From the NCBI GenBank assembly GCA_026709085.1, contig JAPOTR010000034.1:118802-182801 (forward strand): a DNA stretch of 64,000 nt, given 5' to 3'. The DNA is from Cyanobacteria bacterium MAG CAR3_bin_5 (GTDB taxonomy: Bacteria > Cyanobacteriota > Cyanobacteriia > PCC-6307 > Cyanobiaceae). The notes beneath the pieces are model-generated. The model saw only the letters and a list, made by a program, of their open reading frames with translations. It did no database searches and was not told where the DNA came from. Numbering within the stretch: position 1 is the first letter of the stretch; every line of letters begins with the position of its first letter. Shown piece after piece: positions 27,975-36,960 of the stretch. The translations under genes were made by a program, and so were the position numbers.

Positions 27975-28811
27975 GATCAGGACTCATAAAGTGTGAAGAG
28001 AGCCCCCGCCGCTGAGGGGGAAGACCCAAGCCACCTTCAGGAGGAGGAAGGATGGACGGCTTGTTCTGGCTGAGCCAGGAGCAGCTTGAGAGGATCAAGC
28101 CCTGCTTTCCCAAATCTCGTGGCGTCAGACGTGTGGATGACCGCAAGGTGTTGGGCGGCATCATCTACGTGCTCCGTAACGGCTTGCGATGGGTGGATGC
28201 CCCAGCCGCCTATGGACCCTACAAAACCCTCTATAACCGCTTCCGTCGCTGGTCAGTGACGGGAGTTTTCCAGTTGATCTTCTCGGAACTGTCACGGCCC
28301 GAGGACACAGAGGCGGGAGGGGTGCTGATGGTGGAACCACCTACGTCAAAGCCCATCGCACCGCCTCCAGCCTCAAAAAGGGGGCACCGCGTTTGATCGG
28401 TCGCACCAAAGGGGACTGACCAGCAAGCTGCACGTGGCGCGCGACAGGCAAGGGCGTCCCGTACGGCTTCACCTCAGTGAAGGGCAATGCAGCGACTTCA
28501 CCGGTGCTGACGTGCTCCTACGGGATCTTCCAGAGGCGAGCGTATTGATTGGAAAGGGGTACGACAGCAACAAAATCCGCACCATGCTGCTGGCGCAAGG
28601 CATCACTCCCTGCATCCCCGCCAGGCGGAACCGCAACCGGAGGATGCCTTACAGCAAGAGGCTTTACAAGCTGCGCCATAAGGTGGAAAACCTCTTTGCC
28701 AAGCTGAAGGACTGGCGACGTATTGCCACCCGCTACGACCGCTGTGCACATATCTTTCTCTCTGCCGTCCTCCTGGGCGCCACTCTCATCTTCTGGTTAT
28801 GAGTCCTGTGC
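27975..28811 (+). mobile_element. IS5-family (IS427-like) insertion sequence, complete ends
   Basis: An 837-bp element with terminal inverted repeats CAGGACTCATAA (27978-27989) and TTATGAGTCCTG (28797-28808), flanked on both sides by CTAG (27971-27974 and 28812-28815), a 4-bp target duplication known for IS427-type elements. It carries one transposase reading region, 28052-28802, interrupted by frameshifts. Related relics in this window are at 13448-14056 and 36961-37060. Confidence 0.92.
28052..28802 (+). pseudogene. IS5-like transposase, two frameshifts
   Basis: Starts MDGLFWLSQEQLERIKPCFP and ends HIFLSAVLLGATLIFWL, the full span of an IS427-type DDE transposase (about 250 residues). One base is missing in the codon of the first catalytic Asp (GTGGAACCACC, expected VDxTY). 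One G is missing at AAAGGGGACTG. The codon of the second Asp is absent, giving IGKGYDSNK where the family has GDKGYDS. The catalytic Glu region KLRHKVENLFAKLKDW is intact. Expected to be inactive. Confidence 0.88.
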
Positions 28812-30062
28812 CTAGGGCCGCAGAGGGATGCGGCGCCAATAGGCGCCGTCTTCCACCGCCCGGCTGCGCTGCTGTAGCGCAGCCATATCAACAGGAACGA
28901 CCGTGACCTGCTGCTGCCGTTCCTGCCGCCAGACATCCAGTCTCAGCCGCCCTCCCACGCCAGCGGCCTCCACCGCCTTGAGCAATTCCTCCGCGTTGGT
29001 CACCCGCTCTCCCGCTGCGGCAAGGATCACGTCCCCAGCACGAAGACCCGCCTGCTCGGCAGGGCTCAGGGGCAGCACGTTGGTGATCAGCACCCCTTGG
29101 CGTTCCGGCAGCCGGAGGTCCCTGTCACTGTTCCGATTGAAGGCACGGGCCAGTTCAGGGGTCAGGGGGCGCAGGCCGATCCCCACCATGGCATGACTCA
29201 CCTTGCCCTTGCTGATCAGTTCTTCGGCAATGCTGCGGGCGCGATTGATGGGGATGGCGAAGCCCAGGCCGGCCCCCGGTCCACTGCGGACCAGGGTGTT
29301 AATGCCAATCACCTCGCCCGCCGCATTGAGCAAGGGGCCTCCCGAGTTGCCAGGGTTGATGGCCGCGTCGGTCTGGATCAGTTCCAGCCGCTTGTCGGTA
29401 ATGCCCAGCTTGCTGATGTTGCGGTTGAGATTGCTGATGATTCCCATGGTGACCGTGTTATCCAGCCCGAAGGGATTGCCCACCGCAATGGCCCAGTCCC
29501 CCACCTCCAGGGCATCGGAATCCCCCAGGGGCGCCACCGGCAAGGGGGTGGGGGACATGACCCGCACCACCGCCAGATCGGTTACGGAGTCCAGGCCCAC
29601 AACGGCGCCGGCCAAGGTGCGGCCATCGGTCAGGCGCACCTCCACCTGATCGCTTCGTTCCACCACGTGGGCATTGGTCAGGATCAGCCCCTCCTCGGCA
29701 AAGACGACTCCTGTTCCCTGCTCCCGCTGGGTGCGCTGACGGGAGGGCAGGCCGTTTTCAAAGAACTGGTTGAAAAACTGGTCGAAGAATGGCTGACCCA
29801 AGCCCTGGGGGGGCAGGCGGCCAATGGTCACCGTGCGCACCGTGTCAATCCGGACCACAGCGGGACCGGCACGGCGCGCAGCTTTCGTGACAAAAGAATC
29901 CGGTGTGATGGGTTGCCGCTGCGCCAACCCCGTGGGTGCTCCCACCAGGGAGCCCAGCGCCAGGCTCAGGGCCAGAGCGCCACCACGGCGGCCAAGGCGT
30001 GGGGATGTGCAACGCCATACGGATGGCCCTGATGCTGGCGTCAATGGAGATGGAAATGCCAT
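28812..30062 (-). CDS. HtrA/DegP-like serine protease with PDZ domain
   Basis: A 416-residue trypsin-like protease. A Tat/Sec-type hydrophobic start ([19 protein letters not shown], about residues 28-46) suggests periplasm or lumen. The catalytic triad is visible: His in [11 protein letters not shown], Asp in [10 protein letters not shown] and Ser in [10 protein letters not shown]. One PDZ domain follows ([32 protein letters not shown]). It handles misfolded or photodamaged proteins. Its TAG stop lies in the right CTAG copy of the IS target, convergent with gatC. Confidence 0.93.
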   Translation of the reverse strand: MAFPSPLTPASGPSVWRCTSPRLGRRGGALALSLALGSLVGAPTGLAQRQPITPDSFVTKAARRAGPAVVRIDTVRTVTIGRLPPQGLGQPFFDQFFNQFFENGLPSRQRTQREQGTGVVFAEEGLILTNAHVVERSDQVEVRLTDGRTLAGAVVGLDSVTDLAVVRVMSPTPLPVAPLGDSDALEVGDWAIAVGNPFGLDNTVTMGIISNLNRNISKLGITDKRLELIQTDAAINPGNSGGPLLNAAGEVIGINTLVRSGPGAGLGFAIPINRARSIAEELISKGKVSHAMVGIGLRPLTPELARAFNRNSDRDLRLPERQGVLITNVLPLSPAEQAGLRAGDVILAAAGERVTNAEELLKAVEAAGVGGRLRLDVWRQERQQQVTVVPVDMAALQQRSRAVEDGAYWRRIPLRP

Positions 30063-30088
30063 GATCGTGCAGTGCGTGTCAGCCAGCC

Positions 30089-30364
30089 ATGAGCCAAATC
30101 ATCCCCATACTCTATGGAGTCTGTTTTGTCTTGCTGCTGGTCCAGGCCATCCGCCTCATGGGTCGCGGGTTTGGCGCAACCAGCATCAGGCAGGGCCGCA
30201 CCTCCGGCAAGTCGGTCACCATTCATCCGGAGTTGCTGGATCAGGAGGGCAATCTCCTGGAGGATGAGTTGCTCACGGTACGGTTCACCGGGGATAACGA
30301 ACCACCGCCAACCACCAGCACGGATCCACAGTCGGACGACTCTCCCCCCCTGGCCCCGCGCTAA
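30089..30364 (+). CDS. DUF2973 family small membrane protein
   Basis: A 91-residue protein: one N-terminal membrane helix ([20 protein letters not shown]), then [20 protein letters not shown], which is the characteristic DUF2973 segment, and a Pro-rich, acidic tail. The family is limited to cyanobacteria and has no assigned function. Divergent from the HtrA gene, only 26 bp between starts. Confidence 0.78.
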   Translation: MSQIIPILYGVCFVLLLVQAIRLMGRGFGATSIRQGRTSGKSVTIHPELLDQEGNLLEDELLTVRFTGDNEPPPTTSTDPQSDDSPPLAPR

Positions 30365-30438
30365 AAGCCGGCATGGCCGTGGTCGAGTCCTGGCCTGCCT
30401 GGATTTTCACCAATGCATCAGCTCCCGTGAACAAGAGA

Positions 30439-30810
30439 ATGCGAACCGTTGCTGCGGTCTTGAAAGGCTTGAGGCTTCCCCCCCGCTTCCAGTTGCGGCA
30501 GGTGAAGGAAGATCCGATTCGCCTTGAATTGACCCTGACCCCGGCCTATGGCAAGGACCCAATCCTGGTGGGGTTGGTGGAGTCCCAGGATCTGGTGACA
30601 TGGCGTGATCGGGAGGGGCGCGCCCCCCGTGATCTGCAAGGCACCTGGGACTGGACCGTTCGCCACGGCACAGTGAGCACAGGGGGCTGGAACCCCTATT
30701 TGAAGGAAGCACTCCAAACCATGTTCGAGACAGGGATCCCCGCCTATCTCTATGAGGAAGTCACAGGGGAGGCCTATCACCCGGTGGACGGCACCCGGCA
30801 CGTGCGTTAG
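30439..30810 (+). CDS. Conserved hypothetical protein
   Basis: A 123-residue soluble protein from ATG 30439 (an in-frame ATG at 30373 adds 22 residues). Distinctive parts are RFQLRQVKEDPIRLELTLTP, VGLVESQDLVTWRD, GTWDWTVRHGTVSTGGWNPY and a terminal YHPVDGTRHVR. The uniform codon use and well-ordered composition point to a real gene. I recognise no domain; it resembles conserved proteins of marine picocyanobacteria. Confidence 0.65.
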   Translation: MRTVAAVLKGLRLPPRFQLRQVKEDPIRLELTLTPAYGKDPILVGLVESQDLVTWRDREGRAPRDLQGTWDWTVRHGTVSTGGWNPYLKEALQTMFETGIPAYLYEEVTGEAYHPVDGTRHVR

Positions 30811-30907
30811 GCGACCCCTGCCGTCTCAAGGGGAACAACGTGCTCAACAAACGTGGCGTTACCGGTAACGGCCGGACAAACTGGAGACAGGGTTTCGGGT
30901 TTTCTTC

Positions 30908-31021
30908 ATGTTCCATCTCAATCCCGCAGCCAGGTTGCTGGACAACTCCTTCATCAAGCTCCTCACCGCAGCGGGCCTGGTGAGCACCCTCACCCTCTCC
31001 TGTCTGGTTGCCCTGTGCTGA
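30908..31021 (+). CDS. Possible 37-residue hydrophobic small protein
   Basis: ATG 30908 to TGA 31021 encodes MFHLNPAARLLDNSFIKLLT followed by AAGLVSTLTLSCLVALC: a short polar start and one membrane-spanning helix. It occupies an otherwise empty 310-bp gap before gpsA. No clear Shine-Dalgarno sequence precedes it. The composition is unlike random frames in this GC-rich window, but conservation is untested. Confidence 0.4.
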   Translation: MFHLNPAARLLDNSFIKLLTAAGLVSTLTLSCLVALC

Positions 31022-31123
31022 CCTCGGCCATCAGGGAGACAAGCCCCACTAGTAGACTCCTCAATCACCCAAACGGTTTCCGCACTTGCCAGTCCGCCAC
31101 GTACAGCAGCGAAGGGGGTAACC

Positions 31124-32071
31124 ATGGCCCACACCATTGCTCTCCTTGGCCTGGGCCTCTGGGGTCAATGCCTGGCCCAGCTTTTCCGTGGTTCCGGGCA
31201 TCGGGTGCAGGGGTGGAGTCGGCGGCTGGGCGGTGATCCTGGGGACTGCCTGTCAGGCGCTGACCTTCTGGTTAGCGCGGTTTCCATGGCGGCCCTCCCC
31301 AGCCTGGCCCCTCAACTCGGCCGGGTGATTCCCCCCGGCCTGCCCCTGGTCAGTTGCTCCAAGGGCATTGCCGTTGATACCTTGTTGACCCCTCTTGGCG
31401 TATGGGACCGGTTCTGCCCGCAAGTCCGGGGTCTGGTGCTCAGTGGACCCAATCTTTCCGCAGAACTGCGCCAGGGACTGCCCGCGGCCACGGTGTTGAG
31501 TTCCCGCCATACGGCATTGGCCATGGAGCTGCAGCAGGTGCTGAGTGGCCAGCAGTTGCGCATTTACTGCAACGACGATCCCCGTGGCACCGAGCTGGCC
31601 GGCGCCCTGAAAAACACCATGGTGATTGCGGCCGGCGTGTCGGACGGCCTGGGCCTGGGGAGCAATGCCAAAGCCTCTCTCCTCTGCCGCGGCCTCAGCG
31701 AGATGGGCGTGGTGCTCGATGCCATGGGTGGCCGGTCACAGACCCTCTATGGGCTGGCTGGGTTGGGAGATCTCCTGGCAACGGCAAACAGTCCCCTGAG
31801 CCGCAACTATCGCTTTGGCCTGGAGTTGGGGCGCGGCAAAACACCGGCGGCGGCTGAGGCCTGCTGTGAAGGCGCCGTTGAGGGGATTCCCACCACCCAT
31901 GCCGTTGTGGCGTTGGCAGAGCGCCACGGCTTTGCGGTTCCCATTGCTCGGCAGGTGCTCAAGCTGCTCAAGCAGCGCGCCACCCCTGCTGAATCCGTGG
32001 CCTCCCTGATGGAGAGAAATCTGCGGCCCGAGGCCCAAGGGGCCATAGAGGTAGGGTTTTCACGGCAATAA
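31124..32071 (+). CDS. gpsA: Glycerol-3-phosphate dehydrogenase [NAD(P)+]
   Basis: A 315-residue enzyme with the N-terminal dinucleotide fold LLGLGLWGQCLAQL, VSCSKGIAV, VLSGPNLSAEL, the catalytic Lys region ALKNTMVIAAGVSDGLGLG and SNAKASLLCRGLSEM. It makes sn-glycerol-3-phosphate for glycerolipid synthesis, which the pgsA product in the same window also uses. A strong purine-rich leader (GAAGGGGG) precedes the ATG. Confidence 0.94.
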   Translation: MAHTIALLGLGLWGQCLAQLFRGSGHRVQGWSRRLGGDPGDCLSGADLLVSAVSMAALPSLAPQLGRVIPPGLPLVSCSKGIAVDTLLTPLGVWDRFCPQVRGLVLSGPNLSAELRQGLPAATVLSSRHTALAMELQQVLSGQQLRIYCNDDPRGTELAGALKNTMVIAAGVSDGLGLGSNAKASLLCRGLSEMGVVLDAMGGRSQTLYGLAGLGDLLATANSPLSRNYRFGLELGRGKTPAAAEACCEGAVEGIPTTHAVVALAERHGFAVPIARQVLKLLKQRATPAESVASLMERNLRPEAQGAIEVGFSRQ

Positions 32072-32137
32072 GTTCCCTTTTCTTCTTCACATTCCTAAAT
32101 GTTTCGTTACAGTTCTATGGAGTAACCCCACTGGGCC

Positions 32138-32284
32138 ATGTCTGACTCCCCATCTTCCCGCTTCGGCTTCGTTGACTTCGCAGAAACCTGGAACGGCCGT
32201 CTGGCCATGCTGGGCTTCGCCATCGGCCTCCTCACCGAGGTGCTCACCGGCCAGGGCATCCTCGGCCAGATCGGCCTCGGCTGA
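32138..32284 (+). CDS. hli: High-light-inducible protein, copy 1
   Basis: A 48-residue one-helix Lhc-like protein. The chlorophyll-binding helix carries the family motif ETWNGRLAMLGFAIGLLTE (ExxNxRxAMxGF) and the tail LTGQGILGQIGLG typical of cyanobacterial HLIPs. HLIPs bind chlorophyll/carotenoid in thylakoids and protect photosystem II assembly under light stress. An almost identical copy lies 65 bp downstream. Confidence 0.93.
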   Translation: MSDSPSSRFGFVDFAETWNGRLAMLGFAIGLLTEVLTGQGILGQIGLG

Positions 32285-32349
32285 ACCTGCATCTCACGGG
32301 ACGGAATCGTCCCTTCCCTCACTCATTCATCCCTCGCCTCGTTCCCACC

Positions 32350-32496
32350 ATGTCTGACTCCCCATCTTCCCGCTTCGGCTTCGTTGACTTCGCAGAAACC
32401 TGGAACGGCCGTCTGGCCATGCTGGGCTTCGCCATCGGCCTCCTCACCGAGGTGCTCACCGGCCAGGGTATCCTCGGCCAGATCGGTCTCGGCTGA
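32350..32496 (+). CDS. hli: High-light-inducible protein, copy 2
   Basis: Encodes exactly the same 48 residues as 32138-32284; the two genes differ only by silent C/T changes (GGC/GGT and GGC/GGT near the 3' end). Both have their own leader, and the leaders differ, so this is a recent gene duplication in tandem. Likely co-induced with copy 1 under light or nutrient stress. Confidence 0.93.
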   Translation: MSDSPSSRFGFVDFAETWNGRLAMLGFAIGLLTEVLTGQGILGQIGLG

Positions 32497-32554
32497 GGCC
32501 AATCCTTGCGGACCCGTAGGGCTCCCCACTGTCGAATCCTGGGGACCCCACGGG

Positions 32555-33868
32555 TCAGCTTTGCTTCACAACCTGAATCACACCTTGGTGGTGCAGTTGA
32601 CCCAGGAGATAAAGGGATCCGGACACCACCACACACGCTTCCGACCCTGGCGGCCCCTGAAAGGCCTGTTCCAAGGCAGCGGTCACCGGCCAGGCGGATC
32701 CCAAATGGGGGGGCGCCAGTTGCAGGCAGGCGGCCTGGGGTCCAGGCAACTGCCTGACCAGTTGATCAGCCGACCAGCAGGAGCTATCGGCAATTGCCAC
32801 CAGCCAGGCCCGATCCCCAGGGCGGAGCAGGGCCCGGAGCATGCCGACGGCGTCTTTGTTGGCCAGAATGCCCAGCACCCAGTGAATGGATCCCCCAGAG
32901 ACTTTGTCGTCCAGATGTTGACGTAGGCTCAGGGCGGCAGAACGGTTGTGGGCCCCGTCCAGCAGCAGAGGTTGACCTTGCCACTGGCCATGCTGTAGAC
33001 GACCGGGCCAACACACGGACGCCATGCCTTTCCGGCTCCGCTCCATCTCCAGGGGGTGCAGGGTGGCGCTGACGTGCTCCAGCACCGCCATGGCCACTGC
33101 GGCGTTGTCGTGCTGCACCCGGCCGCGAAGGGGAAGGTTAAGGGCCTGGAATCGGTCCTCGGCAAGGGGGGGGACCCAGGTGATGGTGGCGCCACAAGCC
33201 GCGGCAGCCTGATTCAGCACGGCAACCACTGCAGCAGGCTGGGGACCGGAAAAGGCCACACAGCCCGGGCTGAGCACGCCGGCTTTCTCCCTGGCAATGC
33301 TGGCGAGATCCGCCCCCAGATATTCCTGATGATCCTCGCCAATGCTGGCGAAAGCCACGGTGGAGCGCCGACAGTGTGCCGTGGTGGCATCCAGCCGGCC
33401 CCCCAGACCCACTTCCAACACCGCCAAGTCCACCGCCTGGCGATGGAAGTGGAGGAAGGCGGCCACGGTCAACTGCTCAAACGGGGTGAGGGACCATTGC
33501 TGCGCCAGGGATTGCAATTCCAACAGCAGGTTCCGCAGGGTAGCGGGTGCGATGAACCCCTGCCCCAAGCGAATCCGTTCACACCAACTCACCAGGTGGG
33601 GGGAGGTGTAGAGGCCGGAGCGCAACCCGTGGGCCGTCAAGGCCCCATGCATCAGGCTGCAAATGGACCCCTTGCCGTTGGTGCCCGCCACCTGGATGGC
33701 CACAAAGCTGTTCTGGGGATTGCCCAGGGCGTTCAGGGCCCCTTTGACCCGCTCCAGACCCATGGTGACAACACCTTGGGTCTGGCTTGGCAATAGATCC
33801 CTCAGGTCAACAGGGGCCGGCCAGCCGGACAACGCCCCACCGGGGCGCTGGGCGCCGGTGCCCATCAC
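32555..33868 (-). CDS. folC: Folylpolyglutamate/dihydrofolate synthase
   Basis: A 437-residue Mur-ligase-fold enzyme. The P-loop VAGTNGKGSICSLMHGAL lies near residue 60, followed by SPHLVSWCERIRL, VLEVGLGGRLDATTA, SIGEDHQEYLG and LDGAHNRSAALSLRQHL. It attaches glutamate to dihydropteroate/folates. It starts at GTG 33868 (or ATG 33865), directly abutting the argD stop, so the two genes form an operon. Confidence 0.92.
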   Translation of the reverse strand: MMGTGAQRPGGALSGWPAPVDLRDLLPSQTQGVVTMGLERVKGALNALGNPQNSFVAIQVAGTNGKGSICSLMHGALTAHGLRSGLYTSPHLVSWCERIRLGQGFIAPATLRNLLLELQSLAQQWSLTPFEQLTVAAFLHFHRQAVDLAVLEVGLGGRLDATTAHCRRSTVAFASIGEDHQEYLGADLASIAREKAGVLSPGCVAFSGPQPAAVVAVLNQAAAACGATITWVPPLAEDRFQALNLPLRGRVQHDNAAVAMAVLEHVSATLHPLEMERSRKGMASVCWPGRLQHGQWQGQPLLLDGAHNRSAALSLRQHLDDKVSGGSIHWVLGILANKDAVGMLRALLRPGDRAWLVAIADSSCWSADQLVRQLPGPQAACLQLAPPHLGSAWPVTAALEQAFQGPPGSEACVVVSGSLYLLGQLHHQGVIQVVKQS

Positions 33869-35107
33869 CTAAACGCCCAGGCCGTCCAGGGCTGTGCGCA
33901 GCCGCATGAGGGCTGTGTCGATCTCCGCGCCACTAATGGTGAGTGGCGGAACAAAGCGCACCACCTGGGGGCCCGCGGGAACCACCAGAAGCTTTTGTTG
34001 AAGACAGGCCTGGGCCACCTGGGCGGAATCGAGCCCCCCTTCCCGCAGCACCAGACCTTGAATCAGCCCCCAGCCCCGGGCGGCGTCACAGAGCTTGGGG
34101 AACCCCATCACCAATTCCTCCAGGCCATGGCGCAGTTGGGCGCCTCGCTCCTGCACGTGGGTGAGCAGATGACGGCGCTTCAACTCCGCCGCCACGGTGA
34201 GGGCTGCCCGACAGGCCAGGGGATTGCCCCCGAAGGTGCTGGCGTGGTCACCCGGCTGCAACACGTCACAGTGACGTTTCACCGCCAGAGCCCCGATGGG
34301 GAAGCCCCCCCCCAGACCTTTGGCCATGGTCATGGCGTCCGGCTCAATGCCCAGGTGTTGATGGCCCCAGAGTTGACCGGTGCGACCCATCCCCACCTGC
34401 ACCTCGTCCAGGATGAGCAGAATCCCCCGCTGATCACAGAGTCGGCGCAGGGCGGCAAAGACGCCGGCATCCCCCGGCTGAACCCCCCCCTCCCCCTGGA
34501 GAGGCTCCAGCAGCACTGCCGCCACGGCGGGACCCTGGGAATCCAGGTGATCGATGCAGTCCCGGATGGCGGAAAAGTCGTTGTAGGCCACATGGTGAAA
34601 ACCCTCCACCAAGGGGGTGAAATCCTTGTGATACCTGGGTTGGCCGGTCGCGCTCAGGCTGGCCATGGTGCGGCCGTGAAAGCTGGCCCGGGCCGTGATG
34701 ATCCGGGCCTGTTCAATGCCTCGTTTGCAGCGCCCGTACTTGCGGGCCAACTTGATGGCGGCTTCGTTGGCCTCAGCCCCGGAGTTGCAGAAGAACACCG
34801 CATCCATGGGGCTGTTGACGGTGATCCAGGTGGCCAGTTCCCCCTGCTCCGGGGTGAAATAAAGGTTGGACACATGCTGCAACCGACCCAACTGTTCACT
34901 GAGGGCCTGCTGCAGCGCCGGGTCGCTATGGCCCAGGCTACAGACCGCAATGCCCGCAACACAGTCCAGGTAGCGGTCGCCGTTGTGATCCCACAGCCAA
35001 CTGCCCCGGCCATGGGTGAAGGTCACCGGAAAGCGCCTGTAGGTGTTCATCACCGCAGCCCCATGGGCAGGGCCTGAGGGGGATGAGAGTCGTGAATCAA
35101 CCGCCAT
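33869..35107 (-). CDS. argD: Acetylornithine aminotransferase
   Basis: A 412-residue class-III PLP transaminase: DHNGDRYLDCVAGIAVCSLG, FFCNSGAEANEAAIKLARK, the cofactor Asp in ILLILDEVQVGMGRTG and the Schiff-base Lys in MAKGLGGGFPIGA. It makes N-acetylornithine in arginine synthesis. The start may instead be ATG 35050 (MNTYRRFPVTF), where homology begins. Upstream lies tRNA-Leu on the same strand. Confidence 0.92.
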   Translation of the reverse strand: MAVDSRLSSPSGPAHGAAVMNTYRRFPVTFTHGRGSWLWDHNGDRYLDCVAGIAVCSLGHSDPALQQALSEQLGRLQHVSNLYFTPEQGELATWITVNSPMDAVFFCNSGAEANEAAIKLARKYGRCKRGIEQARIITARASFHGRTMASLSATGQPRYHKDFTPLVEGFHHVAYNDFSAIRDCIDHLDSQGPAVAAVLLEPLQGEGGVQPGDAGVFAALRRLCDQRGILLILDEVQVGMGRTGQLWGHQHLGIEPDAMTMAKGLGGGFPIGALAVKRHCDVLQPGDHASTFGGNPLACRAALTVAAELKRRHLLTHVQERGAQLRHGLEELVMGFPKLCDAARGWGLIQGLVLREGGLDSAQVAQACLQQKLLVVPAGPQVVRFVPPLTISGAEIDTALMRLRTALDGLGV

Positions 35108-35134
35108 CGTCGGGCTGGCTGGAGACAGTGATCA

Positions 35135-35216
35135 TGGGAGCGGTGGGACTCGAACCCACATGCCCGAAGGCGCTCGATTTTGAGTCGAGTCCGTCTACCA
35201 ATTCCGGCACGCTCCC
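35135..35216 (-). tRNA. tRNA-Leu (anticodon CAA)
   Basis: Reading leftward, acceptor GGGAGCG pairs with CGCTCCC, the anticodon stem CTCGA/TCGAG encloses loop CTCAAAA (anticodon CAA), and the T arm is GTGGG-TTCGAGT-CCCAC. A long variable arm fits a class II tRNA. CCA is not encoded. Its 5' end overlaps the 3' end of murA by 22 bases. Confidence 0.95.
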
Positions 35217-36601
35217 TGGGAAGGATCAGGGATTGAACTGTAAGAGAGATCCAGGCTGCCAGTCAAAGCAGTCTGGGCAGTCTGGGCAGTCTGGGTGGCG
35301 TCAATGCGGTTGATCCGGGCGCCGACGGACTGAAGCCGCTCCTCCAGGCGGGCGTAGCCCCGATCAAGGTTCTCCAGCCCCCCCACCTGGGTGACTCCAT
35401 CCGCAGCCAGTCCTGCGATCACCAGGGCCGCGGCGGCCCGCAGATCAGTCCCTGTCACAGGAACGCCGCTGAGCATGGGCACACCCTTGACATGAGCGGC
35501 ATTGACGCCGTTGGTGTGAATCTGGGCCCCCATGCGCTGCAACTCGGCCACGTGCTGCAGGCGATTCTCAAAAACGGTCTCGGTTACGAAGGAATCTCCC
35601 TCGGCTGTGCTCAACAGAGCCATGAACGGAGCTTGTAAGTCCGTCGGGAATCCCGGGAACGGTTGAGTCCGCAACTCACACCCCCGCAACTGCCCTGGTG
35701 TCGTGATGGTGAGGCCTTGCCCCTGGGGGCTGATGCTGCAGCCCATTTCCTCCAGCTTGGCCAGCACGGCGCTCAAGTGGCTGGTCTCCACAGGGGTCAC
35801 GTGGAGGCGGGAGCGGGCGGCGGCGGCGGCAATCAGAAACGTGCCCGCTTCAATCCGATCAGGGATGACGGCATAGTCCGCGCCGTGGAGTTGCTTGACC
35901 CCGGCGATCCTGATCGTGGAGGATCCGGCGCCCTGAATCCTGGCCCCCATGGTCTTCAGCAGGCCCGCCAGATCCATCACTTCCGGTTCCTGGGCCGCAT
36001 TATTGAGCACGGTTTCCCCCTCTGCCAAGGTGGCCGCCATCATCAGGGTTTCCGTGGCGCCCACACTGGGGTAGTCCAGATGAATGGAGCACCCTTGCAA
36101 TCGACCGTGGTTGCCCTGCGCCTCTGCGGAAACCACCCCGTCTTTCATGGAGATCCTGGCGCCCATGGCCTGCAAACCCTTGTTGTGTTCCCGCACGGGG
36201 CGACTGCCGATGCGACAACCACCCGGCAAGGGCACCTTGGCCACCCCATGGCGGGCCAGGAGGGGGCCGATCAGGAAGAAACTGGCGCGCAGTTTGCGGG
36301 TGAGGTCGTAGGATGGATCATGGCTCGTGAGCCCACCGCCTCTGAGCACGGCCGAGGATCCCTCCAGGTGAAACCCCATTCCCAGGGAGACCAGAATTTT
36401 GGCCATGGCGCCAATATCCGTCAGATCCGGCATGTTCCGGAGGCGAACGGGCTCATGGCTCAGTGCGGAAGCCGCCATCAGCGCCAGGGCGGAGTTTTTG
36501 GCGCCGTTGACATGCAACTCACCCTCAAGCCGTTGCTGACCAACGATGAATAACTGGGACTGGTCCAGATCAACAGGCGAGTTCAGGGCTGCAAGTGTCA
36601 T
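35195..36601 (-). CDS. murA: UDP-N-acetylglucosamine 1-carboxyvinyltransferase
   Basis: A 468-residue enzyme from ATG 36601: LHVNGAKNSALALMAAS with the substrate Lys-Asn, GGCRIGSRPV, HLDYPSVGATETLMMAA, and FPGFPTDLQAPFMALL. It starts peptidoglycan precursor synthesis with phosphoenolpyruvate. In the region GGCRIGSRPVREHNKG, the position where many MurA proteins have the active Cys reads as Cys-Arg in GGCRIG. The last 30 residues (QTAQTAQTA plus a Ser/Pro tail) are unusual: three 9-bp repeats at 35269-35295 encode QTA, and the frame ends inside tRNA-Leu. Confidence 0.93.
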   Translation of the reverse strand: MTLAALNSPVDLDQSQLFIVGQQRLEGELHVNGAKNSALALMAASALSHEPVRLRNMPDLTDIGAMAKILVSLGMGFHLEGSSAVLRGGGLTSHDPSYDLTRKLRASFFLIGPLLARHGVAKVPLPGGCRIGSRPVREHNKGLQAMGARISMKDGVVSAEAQGNHGRLQGCSIHLDYPSVGATETLMMAATLAEGETVLNNAAQEPEVMDLAGLLKTMGARIQGAGSSTIRIAGVKQLHGADYAVIPDRIEAGTFLIAAAAARSRLHVTPVETSHLSAVLAKLEEMGCSISPQGQGLTITTPGQLRGCELRTQPFPGFPTDLQAPFMALLSTAEGDSFVTETVFENRLQHVAELQRMGAQIHTNGVNAAHVKGVPMLSGVPVTGTDLRAAAALVIAGLAADGVTQVGGLENLDRGYARLEERLQSVGARINRIDATQTAQTAQTALTGSLDLSYSSIPDPSQGACRNW

Positions 36602-36806
36602 GAGGGGTTCAGGCTGGCATCCTGATTCAGCTAAAATGTGACGGTGAAACTGAATTGTGCCAGGTCTTCCGATCAAGAAACTGGCATAGGTTCATACATT
36701 CTAGCGAACGTTGTTCCCGCTGATTGCCTTGGGGCTGGACATGGTATGGTTCCATCAAGGATAAGCAGTGCAGTAGGCCATAGAGGTCTCTGCCTTGTCC
36801 ACGCCC

Positions 36807-36890
36807 GCGGATGTGGCGGAATCGGTAGACGCGCTAGTTTCAGGTACTAGTGGCAGCAATGCCATGGGAGTTCAAGTCTCCCCATCCGCA
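36807..36890 (+). tRNA. tRNA-Leu (anticodon CAG)
   Basis: GCGGATG acceptor pairs with CATCCGC, anticodon stem CTAGT/ACTAG encloses TTCAGGT (anticodon CAG), and the T arm reads GGGAG-TTCAAGT-CTCCC. A long variable arm is present, and CCA is not encoded. The two tRNA-Leu genes flank murA on opposite strands. Confidence 0.95.
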
Positions 36891-36960
36891 CTGTTGATTA
36901 CGGTTGATCCGGGTCTCGGTTCAGGAACCGCAGGCAAGACCGGCGCGTTGCCATCGCGAT

